Below, piece by piece: positions 43,621 through 56,463 of a stretch of 64,000 nucleotides of DNA. Location of the stretch: NCBI GenBank assembly GCA_037157565.1, contig JAZHRO010000019.1, forward strand, positions 20,709,001-20,773,000, read 5' to 3'. The notes beneath the pieces are model-generated. The model was not told where the DNA came from. It ran no database searches and saw only the letters and a program-made list of their open reading frames with translations. The position numbers were made by a program, and so were the translations under genes. The DNA is from Thalassia testudinum. Taxonomy: Eukaryota; Streptophyta; Magnoliopsida; Alismatales; Hydrocharitaceae. Within the stretch, counting starts at the first letter, position 1, and every line of letters starts with the position of its first letter.

Positions 43621-44509
43621 TGTCGGACCCGAATAGGTTGTTAATATGATGATTTTATCGTTGAAGTGTGTATAGTGGTTAACCTAAATCGGACCTAACC
43701 ATCTCTTTACAAAATTTTTAACCTGGCCTACTTGATTTTATCTTGTCACTTTTAGGCCCAGGGTTGAACTCAGGGAAGTGGGGTTACAAGTCGAGTTTCT
43801 ACTCCTTTCCTTTCCTACAACGAGTCTCTTCCTTTCGTTTATTATGTTTTTGGTGTTTTTTCTATTTAGATTTTTTTTTTGGTAATCTTTGTCCTTGAGG
43901 CACACCCTCAAAATTGGGTTCTTGGCTTTGAGCCAAACTAGAGTTCCAAAATGGGTTTTGCTATTCGCAAGACGGAGACCTACAAGTCAAAGATTATCTT
44001 TTCTCTTTTATATATATTTTTTATCTTTTTACTAACATGAAAGCGAAATAGAAATAAAGTAAATACAATATATATATATAGGTATATATTATGTATATAA
44101 AGGGGTGGGGGTGGAGGCAGAGATGGAGTGTAGCACGGTGTCGAGTCGGTCGTCGTCTAGAAAGACGCAACCGATAGGACGAGGTGCCGCGTGGAGTGTG
44201 GGATGGATGGTGGAAGATGTATGTAACCACGCTTTTTGTACGCGTGTACCGAGGAATATCAGCAACTGGTGTAGATATTCCCACGATACCACGTATGGTA
44301 AGTAATGTGAAAATATATGTATATATGTATGTAAATATATCTATATATATATATATGGTTATAAATATATAGGTATATATATATGTATATATCTATAGGT
44401 GAATATATATGTATATAAGTATATGTATATGTGTATGTAAATATATACGTATAGAGAGATATTTGTATATATATATATAATACTATATAGATGTATATAG
44501 ATATATATG

Positions 44510-44548
<39 letters not shown>

Positions 44549-44912
44549 ATATATGTCTATATATATATGTATAAGTTTATGTATATATATGTATGTATAA
44601 GTATATGTGTATATGTATGTATATATATATGTATATAGATGTATATGTATATATATATCTGTGTGTATATAGACTAATACATATTTATATAAGTACTAAT
44701 ATATGTATAGATATATGTAAGTATATATATATATATAAGTATATAGATATATGTATATATGTATATAAGTATACTAATACTACTATATATATAGATGTAA
44801 GTATATATATATATATATATGTATATGTATAGTAGTATATGTATATATATATATATGTATGTATGTATGTATATATATATATATATAAATATAAGTATAT
44901 ATATATATATAT

Positions 44913-44979
<67 letters not shown>

Positions 44980-45006
44980 GATATATATATGTATATATAT
45001 ATATAG

Positions 45007-45037
<31 letters not shown>

Positions 45038-45071
45038 GATATATATATATGTATATAGATATATATATATG

Positions 45072-45134
<63 letters not shown>

Positions 45135-45135
45135 C

Positions 45136-45204
<69 letters not shown>

Positions 45205-45901
45205 GGATATATATATATATATGTATATATATATCACTATATATAAGTATACGTATATATATATGTTTATAATAGAGTATAGGTGTGTGTGTGTGTGTGG
45301 AAGTGTTAGTGTAGGTGTGTGTGAGTGTCAGTAAAGAGAGAGTGAGAGAGTGTTTTGAGAGAGGGCAGGAGAGATGGCAGCCGCGCTGCTGGAGTGAAAA
45401 GCTGGAGCAGTTAGGGCGTCTGAGCTGCAGGGCAGTCGTCTGATGGTTCAGGTTCGTGCGCAGGCACGCACGCACGCAGACAAGCATGCGCTGGAGGGCG
45501 AGGGCATGGAGAGAAGACGTAGTGCACCGTGCTGCGCGAAGGCTGGAGTAGGTGCTCGCAAGCGCGATGGGCGAAGCAGACACGCGGGCTGGTGCGGGTG
45601 AAGGCAGGCGCTGGGAGAGGGCTGGCAGACGTGCGGGCGGGCGCGCGCACAGGCGAGGGCTGGTTGCGGCACGCCGGGTGACCGGATAAGTGAGAAGATT
45701 TTCGGTCACCCCACTATAGCCACAGTGTCGTGCAGACTTGCGTGAACAGTGGCTACAGTGGAAGGCCGCGCCGCGCGATTGGGTATGGGCAGTTGTGTGA
45801 GTGCGGGCTGCTCGGCGCACGCGGTGGAATGGCTTCGGCTGCTGGCTTGCAGGCGTGACCTCGCGATAGAGCGCGCGGAGGGGGGTTGGGTCGCGAGCGA
45901 A
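43621..45901 (-). repeat. L: unclassified LTR end, microsatellite and GC-rich stretch
   Basis: It begins abruptly in T2 with TGTCGGACCCGAATAGG. About 140 bp in, GGGTTGAACTCAGGGAAG resembles the antisense of the GTTCGACC segment of the Athila LTRs, suggesting the 3' end of a minus-strand gypsy LTR. From 43980 it turns into AT repeats (44311-45271). The tail, 45290-45901, is GC-rich with an imperfect inverted repeat (CCACTATAGCCACAGTG near 45710 and AACAGTGGCTACAGTGG near 45745). No second tip or TSD is seen, so the lineage and limits are uncertain. No gene. Confidence 0.4.
44311..45271. repeat. AT-rich compound microsatellite (TA/GTATA/TACA/CA)
   Basis: About 1 kb of alternating (TA)n, (GTATATA)n, (GTAT)n and (CATA)n, with a (CA)n block at about 44930-44966. 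(GTAT)n near 44855-44875 and (ATAC)n near 44912-44930 form an inverted repeat around an AT core. Long IYIYIY or VCVCVC open frames on both strands are artefacts of the repeat. Confidence 0.95.
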
Positions 45902-46550
45902 TGTAACGACCTGATTCCCGAGTCCCTACGAGACACGAGAATCGGACCGACTCGACTAATCCCAAGACCTAGTCGTCCAACGAGGAAGTAACCAAAAGAG
46001 CAGTAAAATAAACCACATTCAGCATGTATATAACTAGCAGTAACAAAATACAGCAGTAAGAAAAGGAACTACTACAGTATACACCACCACAACAGTAGAA
46101 CAACAAATATGTACATAACATGAAGCTTACAATAAAGAAGTACAAGGAGTAACAAGGAAACTACTCACTACAGTGGAAGAAAAGTACAAAAAGAACTGCG
46201 CGTAACTCTACTGGACCCTACTAGGCCCAGCATCCTCTGCAGCTGCTGACCCTGGCTGCTCAACACCTGGTCCTGAAAAGTAACGAGTGTAACACGTCAG
46301 CGAAACGCTGAGTAGAGTGGCAACTAAAAGCTAAAGAAGCGGTAGAGTGTACGGTAGCTGTTATATTTTTACTTTCTTTATTTACGTCTTTCTATTATTT
46401 CATGATTTATTTATTTCTCAAATCCTTCACTTGATCTCGAATGTTCCTCGTGGGAACGATCTTGATTGCAGTCTTTTCCAAAAAGTAGAAGTAACACGTG
46501 GTGCTCTCCTGGCCGGGAGAGTCCCCCGTGGTGGTCCTACCCTCAGTCAA

Positions 46551-49297
46551 TGGTGATGGGCGTCGGTTTCTACCGGTTTGAGTTATGTCGTTGTAGTAAA
46601 GCCGGTTGTTACCAACGTATCATATAAAATTTTATTACTCGGAAAACTGAAAGAGTTCCCGAGGTCGAACTCAGGGAGCAAGTTGTATTCTAGAGATATA
46701 CAAGTTCTATTACAAAAATAAAGAGAGAGAGATGAAAAATTGGCTTCTTCTTCTTTTCTTCCTCTTTGTCTTTGGTTCTTCCTGTTCTTCTTCTTCTTCT
46801 TCTTCTTCTTTTTCTTCTGCTTTCTTCAGATTTTTCCCCTCGTGCTCTTCTTCTTGTTTCCTTTCTTTCTTTTTCGTCAGATCATCTTCTTCTTTTCTTG
46901 CTTCTTGCTTCTCTTCATTCCTTCTTCTTCTTTGTCTTCACCTGCCTTGACTTCTCTTTTTCTTCTTTCGCGATGGCCGTTGCTCTTCCTTCTTCTTCAG
47001 CCTGTCTTCTTTGGCTGCTGACCTTCCGTCGTCTGCGCCAGTGCTGAGACGACTTAACAATGCCTTCGCTACAGTGCAGCAGCTCCTTCTTCTTCAGCGG
47101 GTCTGCTTCTTCTTCTTTGGCCTGCACACTTCAGAGTTTATTCGTCAAGGCAAAAACCTACTCTACCCCCCTCCCCCGCGTATCTCTCTCTCTGAAATCA
47201 CTCCTCGGAAGCTCTCCCAGAGCGCTATCGGGTAATCGGGTTCGGGTCAGGCCCGGGTCCAGGCCCACCGGCGTGCGTGGTGGGCGAGGAGTGCAGGTCA
47301 GTCTAATCGGGTCGGGCCAGGTCCGCGGAGCGTGGTCACGGACGAGGCCGAGTCGGGTCGGGTCGGGTGAGAGGGACCTCACCCCGTGGTAACTGAGGCA
47401 AACAGCATACGGCAGTTTTTCAATTTATGTGTCCGCGCGCCTTTGAGAGATTCCGAGGTGGGACTAAATGTCCCACCCCAATTCTCCTACGCCTGCAGCA
47501 GGGATGGTGCTCCCAATTGCATCGGCTGTTGAGGCGTACAGCTCCAATCGAGGGCCAGGGTGTGTGCGTGAGACTCTTCCGCGCTGGCCGTGGCTATTCA
47601 ATCTGGGATATCTCGGCTTGGAGCAACCTCGAGCAGGCTTCGAGCTTCCTCGACAATGGCGGCCAAGGCCTGGAACCTGAAACCAATGGCACGGCCTCTC
47701 GGCCAAATCAGACAGGCGGGGGACCTTCGCCGTGGCACGGCGAAGGTGGTCAGGGGGTCTGCAGGGGGCGAGATGGAGCTGTTAGGTCGTCCTAGGTCAG
47801 ACTGTGAGCGAGGGAGTGGGTGTGTTCGGTGGGTCTGCAGAGGGTGTTTGGTGGGAAGTGGAGGGGCGGAAGAGGATCAGGGTGAGGAGGCGGAAGTTCT
47901 GCGGTGGTTGGCGAGCCGTGTGGGTCGCTGAGGTGATGGGAGCGGCTCGCCGGAGGGTGGTCGGAGGCGGAGAGGATGAGGGTGAACAGGGTCGGTAGAG
48001 GGCTTAATTGACTAAATCGAAAGCGGGGAAAGAAAGAGGAGGAGAAGGGGAGTAAGTCTAACTTAACTGCAGGGACGAAGGGGGGAGGAACAGGGCGACA
48101 GTCGTATCGACTGTCGCCGGAGAAGATGATGCTCAGAGAGAGGGGCGGCGGCGAGCAGAAGGCTGGAGAGGCGCCAGCTGGGTGCGGCGTGGCGCGGGAA
48201 GAGCAGGGGAGGAGGTCTCTGCTGCTGGTAGTGCGGCAGAGCGAAGAGGTGGAGGGAGAGGAAGTCGCCGGAGCTGGTGAGCGTCTGCCGGAGAAAGAAG
48301 AGACGAAAGCTGGGGGTTTTCTCCGTCAGATCCAGGCTGCCTTGGTCGGTGGAGCGGCGGGGGGTATTTATAGGGTTGAAGCAGGGAGGAAGGCGGAGGG
48401 AGACGACGTGTCTCCCTCGCCGGAGCATGGTCGGAATTCGAACCCATACCGTCCGTGCGTTCGCACGGCCGGTATGGGGGGCTGCAATGACCATGGGGGT
48501 GCTCCTGCGACGGCTGACAACGCAGGGCACCCCCGGTACACATGCCAGGTCCTCCACCTCACCCTGCGCGGCGCCATGCTCCGCGCAAGGTCGCCGGAGC
48601 ATGGTGCTGGCAGGGTTTTGCAGGAGGGACCTGTTTGCAAAGAACGAAGGAGAGTTAGGGGCCTAAATGCGAGGGTTCAAAAGTTGAGGGCCAAAGAGTA
48701 AATATATGAGGACCAAAGTGTAAAGTCGGTCAAGGAGGTTTCTTTTTAGGCTCAAGTTTTTATACATGACTAATTAGAACCTAAGGAATCTGATGGTAAA
48801 TTTCATTTTCATATTAAACCTTGTTTGACCGGTCAATTTGCGTAAAGACCCAAATTAAGTTATTAATTGGGCATGGTTCTCAATGTAGGTCAAAATGGGT
48901 TCTAAAGGCCAAATTGAAGGTTCTAAACCCTAGAGATTATTTTTCTATGAATTTTAGAGGGTTTATTCTATTTTTACTTTGCCTCGAACCTTGTGAATTG
49001 AAGTGGGTTGTTTTAGGGTTACAGATTATCATTTGGTTCCTTGGAAGTGCTGTAGCCCTTGCTAGATCATCTCATCCCACTTTTATTCTTATTAAGCTGT
49101 TTTGACCTATGTTTGGGCCCTGAATTACCCTGTATGCAGATTATACTGGTAAAATTGCACTTTTACCCCTTATGGCTGGTTTTCTTCTCAAACTCAGAAT
49201 TCTCTGAGTTAAGCCTTTCCTTGAGATATGTAGGAGCTTTTATCCTTTGTATTGGGTCAAAATGAGCTAGTTATGGCTCATGATGAGGTTCTCATCA
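46551..49297 (-). repeat. Element C 3' LTR
   Basis: Starts (minus strand) TGATGAGAACCTCATCA, ends CGCCCATCACCA. TATAAATA at 48365-48372; hairpins at 48443-48477 and 48495-48534; a CTT-rich tract (46732-46980; GAA on the sense strand) in the transcribed part. ORFs such as 48126-48701 on the plus strand are antisense to the LTR and compositional. Confidence 0.95.
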
Positions 49298-50763
49298 TAC
49301 CCCCATGCCTAGCTTTTGCTAGTCCCTTAGCAAAAAAAACTTAAGGTTTCAACCCTTGTTCTAGACCATGAAGTTTTCAATGGTTTTAGATAAGTGCCTT
49401 TTTATTTGAGCATAGATTAGGTTAGAATGCTGACCATAGGCCTAAAAGATACTCTAGTACCAATCAAGATCCAAATCTGTCTAGCCTTAGCCTCAGTCTT
49501 TTAGCAAAGGTTTTTAAGGCCCGCAAGAACTAACCTAAGGTTTATTGGACTTCGTGGTTAAAGCACCCGTGCTTGAAATGATTTTAGCCCTGGCCCAGTT
49601 CGCAGTGCGTTTTGTAAGAGAGAGATAGAAAGTTTTTTTTTTTTTTTTTTTCTGTTTGGAGAGTTCTCTCTCTCTTTTTCTTTTTAGTTCTAGCCTAGGA
49701 TTAGCTTTTCAACACGGTCTGTATCAGATTCCTTGCTCCCATCATCAATCCTCAAGAGTTCCTGGCGATCGATGCTTCGAGATAGCACCGCCCATGGCAA
49801 CCCCCGGAACCCTGGCTATTGAGATTTCGAGATAATCCCATCCATGGTATTCCGTGGCCGAATCCAGACCCTGGCAATTGACACTTCGAGATAATGCCAT
49901 CCATGGAATCTGAACCAGCAGAGTGCTTACATGCCCCCCGTAGGATATGTAAATATCCTAAGAGACAAGCACCGAGGAGATGATATTTTGTTTCGCATCT
50001 TCGAGGGGATTTCCCGCCTCTCCGCGCTGGGAACTCGTCCAAATCAACTTGTGTTGATCGGCCATTCCTATTCTAGGTGTTCTTTTCAGATTTTTGCGAC
50101 GCTTCTGCGTGATTCTGATTTTTACGCTTACTGAACCAGGCTGTGTGTGAGATTAGGGTGCTTAGGTTACTGAGTCCCGTAAACCAAAAATTAGTTAACG
50201 AGGCCGAATACTTCCTAAGCCTTAGACCTAATACTTCAGCTTTTCATTTTCCTCAACCTCTTGAGGAGTGTCCAGATCTTAATGAGTACTAAGAGTCTAT
50301 TCAAGAATGCCTAAGGTTTGCATTCTTACTAATCTTATTGTGCACTTTTCAGTTATTTTCTTGAATGAGGTCTAGAACTTAGGTTAATTCCTTAGTTCCT
50401 TACTAATGACTATCAACTTTTCTTATAATTTTGTGCTCCTTTTTCATTTTGTTTCTTCTCTCCTTCACAAAATTTTCCTTCTCCTCTTTTCCTCTTATTC
50501 TTTTTCGAAAAATTTTTTAATTTTTATGGTATTTTTGGCATATGTGAATTTTTTGTTTGAAACCTTTTCTTACAAGTTTTTGCACTTTCCTACCCCCCCA
50601 TGCCTAAGATTTGCAATGTCCTCATTGTAACCTAGGGGGTCTTAGTTCAGGGTGAACTTCGAGTGCTGAAAGGTGTCAGAACAAGTTTCAGGTTTTCAAA
50701 GAGAATGACGGGCTGCCTCCCGTTAAGCGCTGAGTTTTACGCCATCGGCTGGGCGCAACAAGC
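49298..50763 (-). other. Element C non-coding 3' region
   Basis: No ORF of interest. Terminal polypurine tract 49298-49313; AAGCAC-GG-GTGCTT hairpin 49561-49574; three-copy CCATGG cassette about 49755-49915; dyad 49941-49960; internal polypurine motif 50591-50606. Order and spacing match A and B. Confidence 0.8.
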
Positions 50764-53700
50764 TCAAGGGGAAAGGAGGATATGAGATGCCTCAGCCAAA
50801 TCAGTGGAAGTTACATCAATGAACGGCTTGAGTCTTTGACCATTCACGATGAAAGGTTCAGAATCGTGGCTGAGTGGACTGATTTCGATTGCTCCATTTC
50901 CAAAAACCTGTCGGACCAAATATGGTCCGACCCACTTAGATCTCAGTTTTCCTGGGAAGAGTTTGAGTCGGGCATCAAAGAGTAGGACCTTTTGACCAGG
51001 ATGGAAGATCTTTCTTGAGATGTGTTTGTCGTGGAAGGCTTTAACCCGCTCCTTGTAGATTTGCGAGTTCTCGTACGCGTCTGTGCGTAATTCATCGATC
51101 TCGCTGATTTGGAGTTTTCTGTGGGTCCCAGCCTTGGAAAGATCTAGATTACAGTTCCGTACTGCCCAATAGGCTTTATGCTCCAGTTCGACGGGAAGGT
51201 GGCATGCCTTTCCGTACACCAATCTAAAGGGAGACATGCCCAATTGGGTCTTGTGGGCGGTCCTATAGGCCCACAATGCTTCCGGAAGTCGGGACGACCA
51301 GTCCTTCCTGTCAGGTCGAACAGTGACCTGTAGGATTTTCTTGATCTCCCGATTCGACAGCTCAGCTAGACCATTAGTTTGGGGGTGGTAAGGAGTAGAG
51401 ATTCGGTGAGACACCCCGTATTTGGTCATCAGTGACCTAAACTGAGCATTTGTGAAATGGGTCCCCCCATCAGAGATTATTGCACGAGGAATCCCGAACC
51501 TTGAGAAAATGTGTTGATGAATGAATTTGAGAACGATTTTGTGATCACAGGTTCGGGTCGGTATGGCTTCGATCCATTTGGACACGTAGTCCACAGCCAA
51601 CAGAATGTATTCGAAACCATCCGAAACAGGAAAGGGGCCCATAAAATCAATCCCCCAAACATCAAAGATTTCGCATACTAGAATCGGTTGCATAGGCATC
51701 ATGTTGCGATGGCTCATGTTGCCCAAAGTCTGGCAACGACTGCATGCCTTGCAATGACTGTATGCGTCTTTGAACAGTGTGGGCCAGTAAAAGCCGCACT
51801 GGAGGACTTTTGATGCGGTTTTATGCCCGGCAAAATGGCCACCGCATGCCTGGTCATGGCAGAAAGAGAGGATATTGTTGACTTCCCCTTCCGGGATACA
51901 TCTCCGGATGATCTGATCGGCACCTATGCGGAAGAGGTACGGGTCTTCCCAAATGTAATACTTGGCATCGGAGCGTAATTTGTCTTTCTTGGCCTTCGGC
52001 CAATCGGACGGGGTCTGATGAGATGCCAAGTAATTTACAATATTAGCAAACCATGGAAGGCTAGTACCAATAGTCAGCAGGTGCTCATCGGGAAAATGCT
52101 CAGTGATGGGTCCGGAAGGGTCTATCATTTCAGAAGGAAGACGGGACAAGTGATCAGCTACCACGTTTTGTTTTCCCGCTTTATTGCGAATCTCGAGGTC
52201 AAATTCTTGCAACAGCAAGATCCATCGGATCAATCGAGGTTTCGCGTCCTTCTTTGCAAGGAGATGCCTCACAGCCGTGTGATCCGAGTATATGATGACA
52301 TGGGAACCCAGAAGGTATGATCTGAATTTCTCTAGGGCAAATACTACAGCTAGCAGCTCTTTCTCAGTAACTGTATAGTTACGCTGAGCCTCATCGAGTG
52401 TTTTGCTGGCGTAGTAAATGACCACAGGTTTCTTGTCATTTTTCTGCCCCAAAACTGCTCCTACAGCGAAGTCGGATGCATCACACATGATCTCAAAGGG
52501 TTGAGACCAATCAGGGGACTGTAGGATCGGGGCTTGGGTGACTCGGTCACGCAGGATTTCAAATGCTTGAGTGCATTCCTTGGAGATTTCGAAGGGAACA
52601 TCCTTGGAGAGAAGAGTGGTCAGGGGGCGTGCGATTTTTGAAAAATCAGGGATAAATCGTCGATAAAAACCGACATGCCCTAAAAAGGATCGGATGTCCC
52701 TGATCGAGCTAGGCATAGGAAGGCGAGAAATCAGATTAACCTTAGCTCGATCCACTTGGATACCTTTCTCCGAAATTGAGTGTCCCAGGACAATTCCCTC
52801 AGGCACCATGAAATGGCTCTTTTCCCAGGAAAGAACCAAATTCACGTCGATGCACCGCCTGAGTATCTGGACCAAGTGTTGGAGGCAATCGTCGAATGAT
52901 GCTCCGAAAACTGAAAAGTCATCCATGAAGACTTCCAGATAATCACCTACCATATCTGAGAATATGGCAAGCATGCATCGCTGAAAAGTAGCGGGTGCAT
53001 TGCAAAGACCAAAAGGCATCCTTCGGAAAGCGTATGTTCCGAAGGGGCAGGTGAATGTGGTCTTTTCTTGGTCCTCAGGATGGATTGCCACCTGGTTATA
53101 ACCGGAGTACCCGTCAAGAAAGCAGAAGAACCTATTTCCCGCTAGTTTTTCGAGAATTTGATCAATGAAGGGTAGTGGGAAATGATCCTTCTTCGTGGAG
53201 GAATTGAGTCGACGGTAATCTATACAGACTCTCCACGAGTTGGCTAATCGGGTAGGAATGATTTCTCCGGTCTCAGTCGTTATAGTGGTGAGTCCTGCCT
53301 TCTTAGGCACGACCTGAATTGGGCTCACCCAACGACTATCGGAGATCGGGTAGATGATCCCGGCATCTAACCACTTGATGATCTCCTTTTTCACGACCTC
53401 CTGCAGATTGGGGTTTAAGCGTCTCTGCATTTCACGAGAAGGTCGTGTGCCCTCTTCTGAATAGATATGATGAGTACAATAAGAGGGACTTATTCCAGTC
53501 AAATCATCGAGGGTCCATCCGATGGCTCTGCGATGTTGCTGGAGGACAACAATCAGACGGGATTCCTGTTCAGGATTAAGGTTGGAATTGATGATCACAG
53601 GAAGGGTCTGATTAGAACCCAAAAAGATGTATTTCAAATGAGCAGGAAGGGGTTTCAATTCAAGGATGGGGTTTTCAGCAGCAGCGGGTGGTTCAGTATA

Positions 53701-56463
53701 GATGTGAGGTTCAAGGGTGGGAGTTATTGGGTTGTTCACATCTGGATTTGACTCCTCTGTTTGCGGGTCAAGATCCTTCTGTGGTTGATGAGGAATACTC
53801 AAGTCATTCTGGAGGTGTGGTTCATCAACCAAAGTCTTGATGTCACAAATTTGCTCGATGACGCCGCAATTAATTCCTTGTTGGGCCTTAAATATATCAA
53901 TTTTCAGTGTTTGATCTCCAAACTTAAGCTCTATTTGGCCCTCCTCACAGCTGATGTTGGCTCTAGCAGTAGCCAAGAAAGGTCTCCCTAGAATGATTGG
54001 TGTATCCCTAGGGTTCTCAGGTGCATCCATGTCTAAGACTATAAAGTCCACTGGAAAATAGAAATCCCGCACTCTTACGATAACATCCTCGAGAATCCCT
54101 TTTGGTGACTTTATAGATCGATCTGCTAATTGTAATGTCACCTCAGTTGGTTTCAGCTCAGATTCTTCCAGATGGTCAAGTAAGGATGTGGGTATCAGAT
54201 TTATAGATGCACCTAAGTCTAATAATGCTCTGTCAAATTGGGTACCACCTATCTTACAGGAGATCAGGGGAGTTCCAGGATCTTTTGCCTTGGGTGGGAG
54301 TCTACTAAGGATTACAGAGCTGGCTTGCTCTGACAGAACAATTGGGCTCCCTCCCTTGGTTCGCGGCTTACGCTGGGGTGTACATATATTCTTTAGAAAT
54401 CGTGCGTAAGCTGGTACGTGGTGGATTGCATCCATCAAGGGGATGTTTATGTGGACCTGCTCAAAGAGCTTGACCAGGTCCTCCTCAGGGGCCACGGGTT
54501 TGGTGGTCTTCTTTCCCTTGGTCAGGGCCTCGGGAAACGGGATCTTGGTTGGTTCCTCTAGGATAGGTCCTGGTTGTGGGTCTGGAACAACGGTACCTTG
54601 GATAACTATCCTAGGGTCATGATTATCAGGCTGGGAGTGGTTTGGATAACGCGGGTCCTGAGTTGTCTTACCACTACGTGTTGTTACAGCATTTAATCCG
54701 GCCTGATTTTGGTTTGGATTTGGTAGGAGGGGTGGCTGCTGCTGAAATCCCGTACGAGAAGTAGAGGCTTCCATCTCGTCTGGAGATGGGGCAGTAGGGG
54801 CCTGATAAATCCATTGAGCGTGGCCTAAATTTGGATTCATAACGCGCTTCTGGGTTGGCACGTTATTTGGGTTAGGAAGGGGTTGGGAAGGGAGTGTGCC
54901 TGGCTGGCGAGAATTTGCCAACTGGGCCAGCTGAGTTTTAACTTCAGTAAGCTCGTCCTTGTGCTGTTTTTGAATGGCCGCATTCGATTTTTGAATGTCA
55001 GCCAGAGTCTGAAGGATTAAGGACATTTGATCTTGATTTGGCCCTGATGGATAAGTAGGGTTGGGCCGAGGCTGAGGCGGCTGGTAGTGATGAGAGGGCT
55101 GTGGGCGGGACTGAAAAGGTGGTCTTCGGGTTTGAGAATTTCCCGCCCACTGAAAATTTGGATGGTTTCGCCATCCAGGGTTGTAAGTGTTGGAGAATGG
55201 GTCGTTCTGGATGGCGTTGAGGTCCTCGCAGGTCTGAGGAACCTCCTGAGAATCAGGGAAAGGGGGAATGGAGTTCCCCCGGCTGGTGAAGAAAGGATCG
55301 GATGATCTTCCAGTCCAAGAATCAGATGGGGATGGATATGGATCCATCCCAGGGGAGGATCGGTGTAGGATGTTTTGCACAGTCTCCTGTGTGGAAAGAG
55401 GTTGTGCAAAGGAGTTACGCGCAGAGGTGGCTCGCTGCAAGTGCTGAGTCAGCTCATCCACCTTCTTTTCAATAATTGAGACCTTGTCCAATCGACTGGC
55501 CATTAATTCCAGGTCGACTGATGCGGACAGGCCCTGCGTCTCATGTGCTCCCTTAAGATTCGTCGCTGCGCGGGTATTCGTCCTGTCGAATAATCCCATG
55601 GAGTCATTGTTGATGGAGTTCTCGCACATGTTTTCGAGAATCTCCCATACGGTGTCTTCATGTTGACCCATGATGTTTCCTCCGCAGGTTGCATTGACGA
55701 AAAGGCGGATGTCCTCACGGAGTCCCTGGTAAAAAGATTGGACTTGTTCCCATTTAGGAACTCCGTGATGGGGGCACTTCCTCATGAGATCCTGAAAACG
55801 ATCCCATGCCTCATGGAGAGGTTCTCCTGATTGTTGAGTGAAGTGTGTAATCTGATGGCGCAAGGCGTTGGTCCGACCAACGGGAAAGAACTTTTTCAAA
55901 AACTCGGATTGAAGTTCTTCCCAAGTGTTGATCGGCCGGGTCTGAGTTTGATACCAATGGGCGGCCTTGTCCATAAGAGAAAAGGAGAACATCTTCATGA
56001 GAAGAATATCCCGATTTTGCGCATCTGATCCAAAAGTGTGGGCCAGATGCTTAAGCTGTTTGATGTGCTGGAAGGGATCTTCAGAATTAAGCCCATGGAA
56101 TTTAGGTATAGCGTGAATCATGTTGGGCTTTAGTTCGGAATCAGGTCCTCCAATCGGGATTCTAACTCGAGGCTCAATTGCCACCGCAGCAGGATTGTAG
56201 TGGTCCCGCATCATAGGACGCTGTGGTGGGTGCACGAAGTTTTGGAAGAGGTCATTGAGTCGCTGGAGCTGGTGTTCCAGATTATTTTCTTCCTCAACTG
56301 GCTGAGCCATGATGGGGGAAGAAGAAGAACTTGGTTCTGAATCAGAAGAGAGAATAATGTGAGGGTGTTGCTGCACAAACACGGGCGTCGAGGCTTGGCC
56401 TTGACGAGAGTGAATTTCTAAAGGAGGTCTTAAGGGTGGTCTTAGAGACCTCCTTCCGTACAT
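50764..56463 (-). CDS. gag-pol: Element C Gag-Pol polyprotein (1899 aa), intact
   Basis: A single frame encodes particle protein and replication enzymes. The capsid domain spans about residues 110-250 ([35 protein letters not shown]). Residues 330-650 are Pro/Gln-rich with a predicted coiled segment ([19 protein letters not shown]) and [10 protein letters not shown]; no CX2CX4HX4C knuckle is present. Protease active site DLG 749-751; RT catalytic FMDD 1179-1182; RNase H first Asp near 1328; integrase zinc finger (HDQACGGH...CKACSRC) and DDX35E at D1606, D1665, E1701. The start MYGRRSLRP aligns with A and B starts. No stop or shift separates gag from pol, so a fused polyprotein processed by its own protease is expected. 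It sits between leader and 3' region as in A. Confidence 0.95.
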   Translation of the reverse strand: MYGRRSLRPPLRPPLEIHSRQGQASTPVFVQQHPHIILSSDSEPSSSSSPIMAQPVEEENNLEHQLQRLNDLFQNFVHPPQRPMMRDHYNPAAVAIEPRVRIPIGGPDSELKPNMIHAIPKFHGLNSEDPFQHIKQLKHLAHTFGSDAQNRDILLMKMFSFSLMDKAAHWYQTQTRPINTWEELQSEFLKKFFPVGRTNALRHQITHFTQQSGEPLHEAWDRFQDLMRKCPHHGVPKWEQVQSFYQGLREDIRLFVNATCGGNIMGQHEDTVWEILENMCENSINNDSMGLFDRTNTRAATNLKGAHETQGLSASVDLELMASRLDKVSIIEKKVDELTQHLQRATSARNSFAQPLSTQETVQNILHRSSPGMDPYPSPSDSWTGRSSDPFFTSRGNSIPPFPDSQEVPQTCEDLNAIQNDPFSNTYNPGWRNHPNFQWAGNSQTRRPPFQSRPQPSHHYQPPQPRPNPTYPSGPNQDQMSLILQTLADIQKSNAAIQKQHKDELTEVKTQLAQLANSRQPGTLPSQPLPNPNNVPTQKRVMNPNLGHAQWIYQAPTAPSPDEMEASTSRTGFQQQPPLLPNPNQNQAGLNAVTTRSGKTTQDPRYPNHSQPDNHDPRIVIQGTVVPDPQPGPILEEPTKIPFPEALTKGKKTTKPVAPEEDLVKLFEQVHINIPLMDAIHHVPAYARFLKNICTPQRKPRTKGGSPIVLSEQASSVILSRLPPKAKDPGTPLISCKIGGTQFDRALLDLGASINLIPTSLLDHLEESELKPTEVTLQLADRSIKSPKGILEDVIVRVRDFYFPVDFIVLDMDAPENPRDTPIILGRPFLATARANISCEEGQIELKFGDQTLKIDIFKAQQGINCGVIEQICDIKTLVDEPHLQNDLSIPHQPQKDLDPQTEESNPDVNNPITPTLEPHIYTEPPAAAENPILELKPLPAHLKYIFLGSNQTLPVIINSNLNPEQESRLIVVLQQHRRAIGWTLDDLTGISPSYCTHHIYSEEGTRPSREMQRRLNPNLQEVVKKEIIKWLDAGIIYPISDSRWVSPIQVVPKKAGLTTITTETGEIIPTRLANSWRVCIDYRRLNSSTKKDHFPLPFIDQILEKLAGNRFFCFLDGYSGYNQVAIHPEDQEKTTFTCPFGTYAFRRMPFGLCNAPATFQRCMLAIFSDMVGDYLEVFMDDFSVFGASFDDCLQHLVQILRRCIDVNLVLSWEKSHFMVPEGIVLGHSISEKGIQVDRAKVNLISRLPMPSSIRDIRSFLGHVGFYRRFIPDFSKIARPLTTLLSKDVPFEISKECTQAFEILRDRVTQAPILQSPDWSQPFEIMCDASDFAVGAVLGQKNDKKPVVIYYASKTLDEAQRNYTVTEKELLAVVFALEKFRSYLLGSHVIIYSDHTAVRHLLAKKDAKPRLIRWILLLQEFDLEIRNKAGKQNVVADHLSRLPSEMIDPSGPITEHFPDEHLLTIGTSLPWFANIVNYLASHQTPSDWPKAKKDKLRSDAKYYIWEDPYLFRIGADQIIRRCIPEGEVNNILSFCHDQACGGHFAGHKTASKVLQCGFYWPTLFKDAYSHCKACSRCQTLGNMSHRNMMPMQPILVCEIFDVWGIDFMGPFPVSDGFEYILLAVDYVSKWIEAIPTRTCDHKIVLKFIHQHIFSRFGIPRAIISDGGTHFTNAQFRSLMTKYGVSHRISTPYHPQTNGLAELSNREIKKILQVTVRPDRKDWSSRLPEALWAYRTAHKTQLGMSPFRLVYGKACHLPVELEHKAYWAVRNCNLDLSKAGTHRKLQISEIDELRTDAYENSQIYKERVKAFHDKHISRKIFHPGQKVLLFDARLKLFPGKLRSKWVGPYLVRQVFGNGAIEISPLSHDSEPFIVNGQRLKPFIDVTSTDLAEASHILLSP

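Noticed and set aside
44674..45820. Long Ile/Tyr frames on both strands
   Set aside because: Translation of the TA/GTATA microsatellite in any frame gives IY repeats; not a gene.
45411..45820. Possible host gene in the GC-rich stretch
   Set aside because: Cys/Ala/Arg-rich frames exist on several strands at once, with no start context, domain or splice pattern that I can support.
48126..48701. 191-codon open frame on the plus strand (and its copy at 58959-59534)
   Set aside because: It lies antisense within the C LTR, is GC-rich and compositional, and is present only because the LTR is duplicated. No protein family is recognisable.
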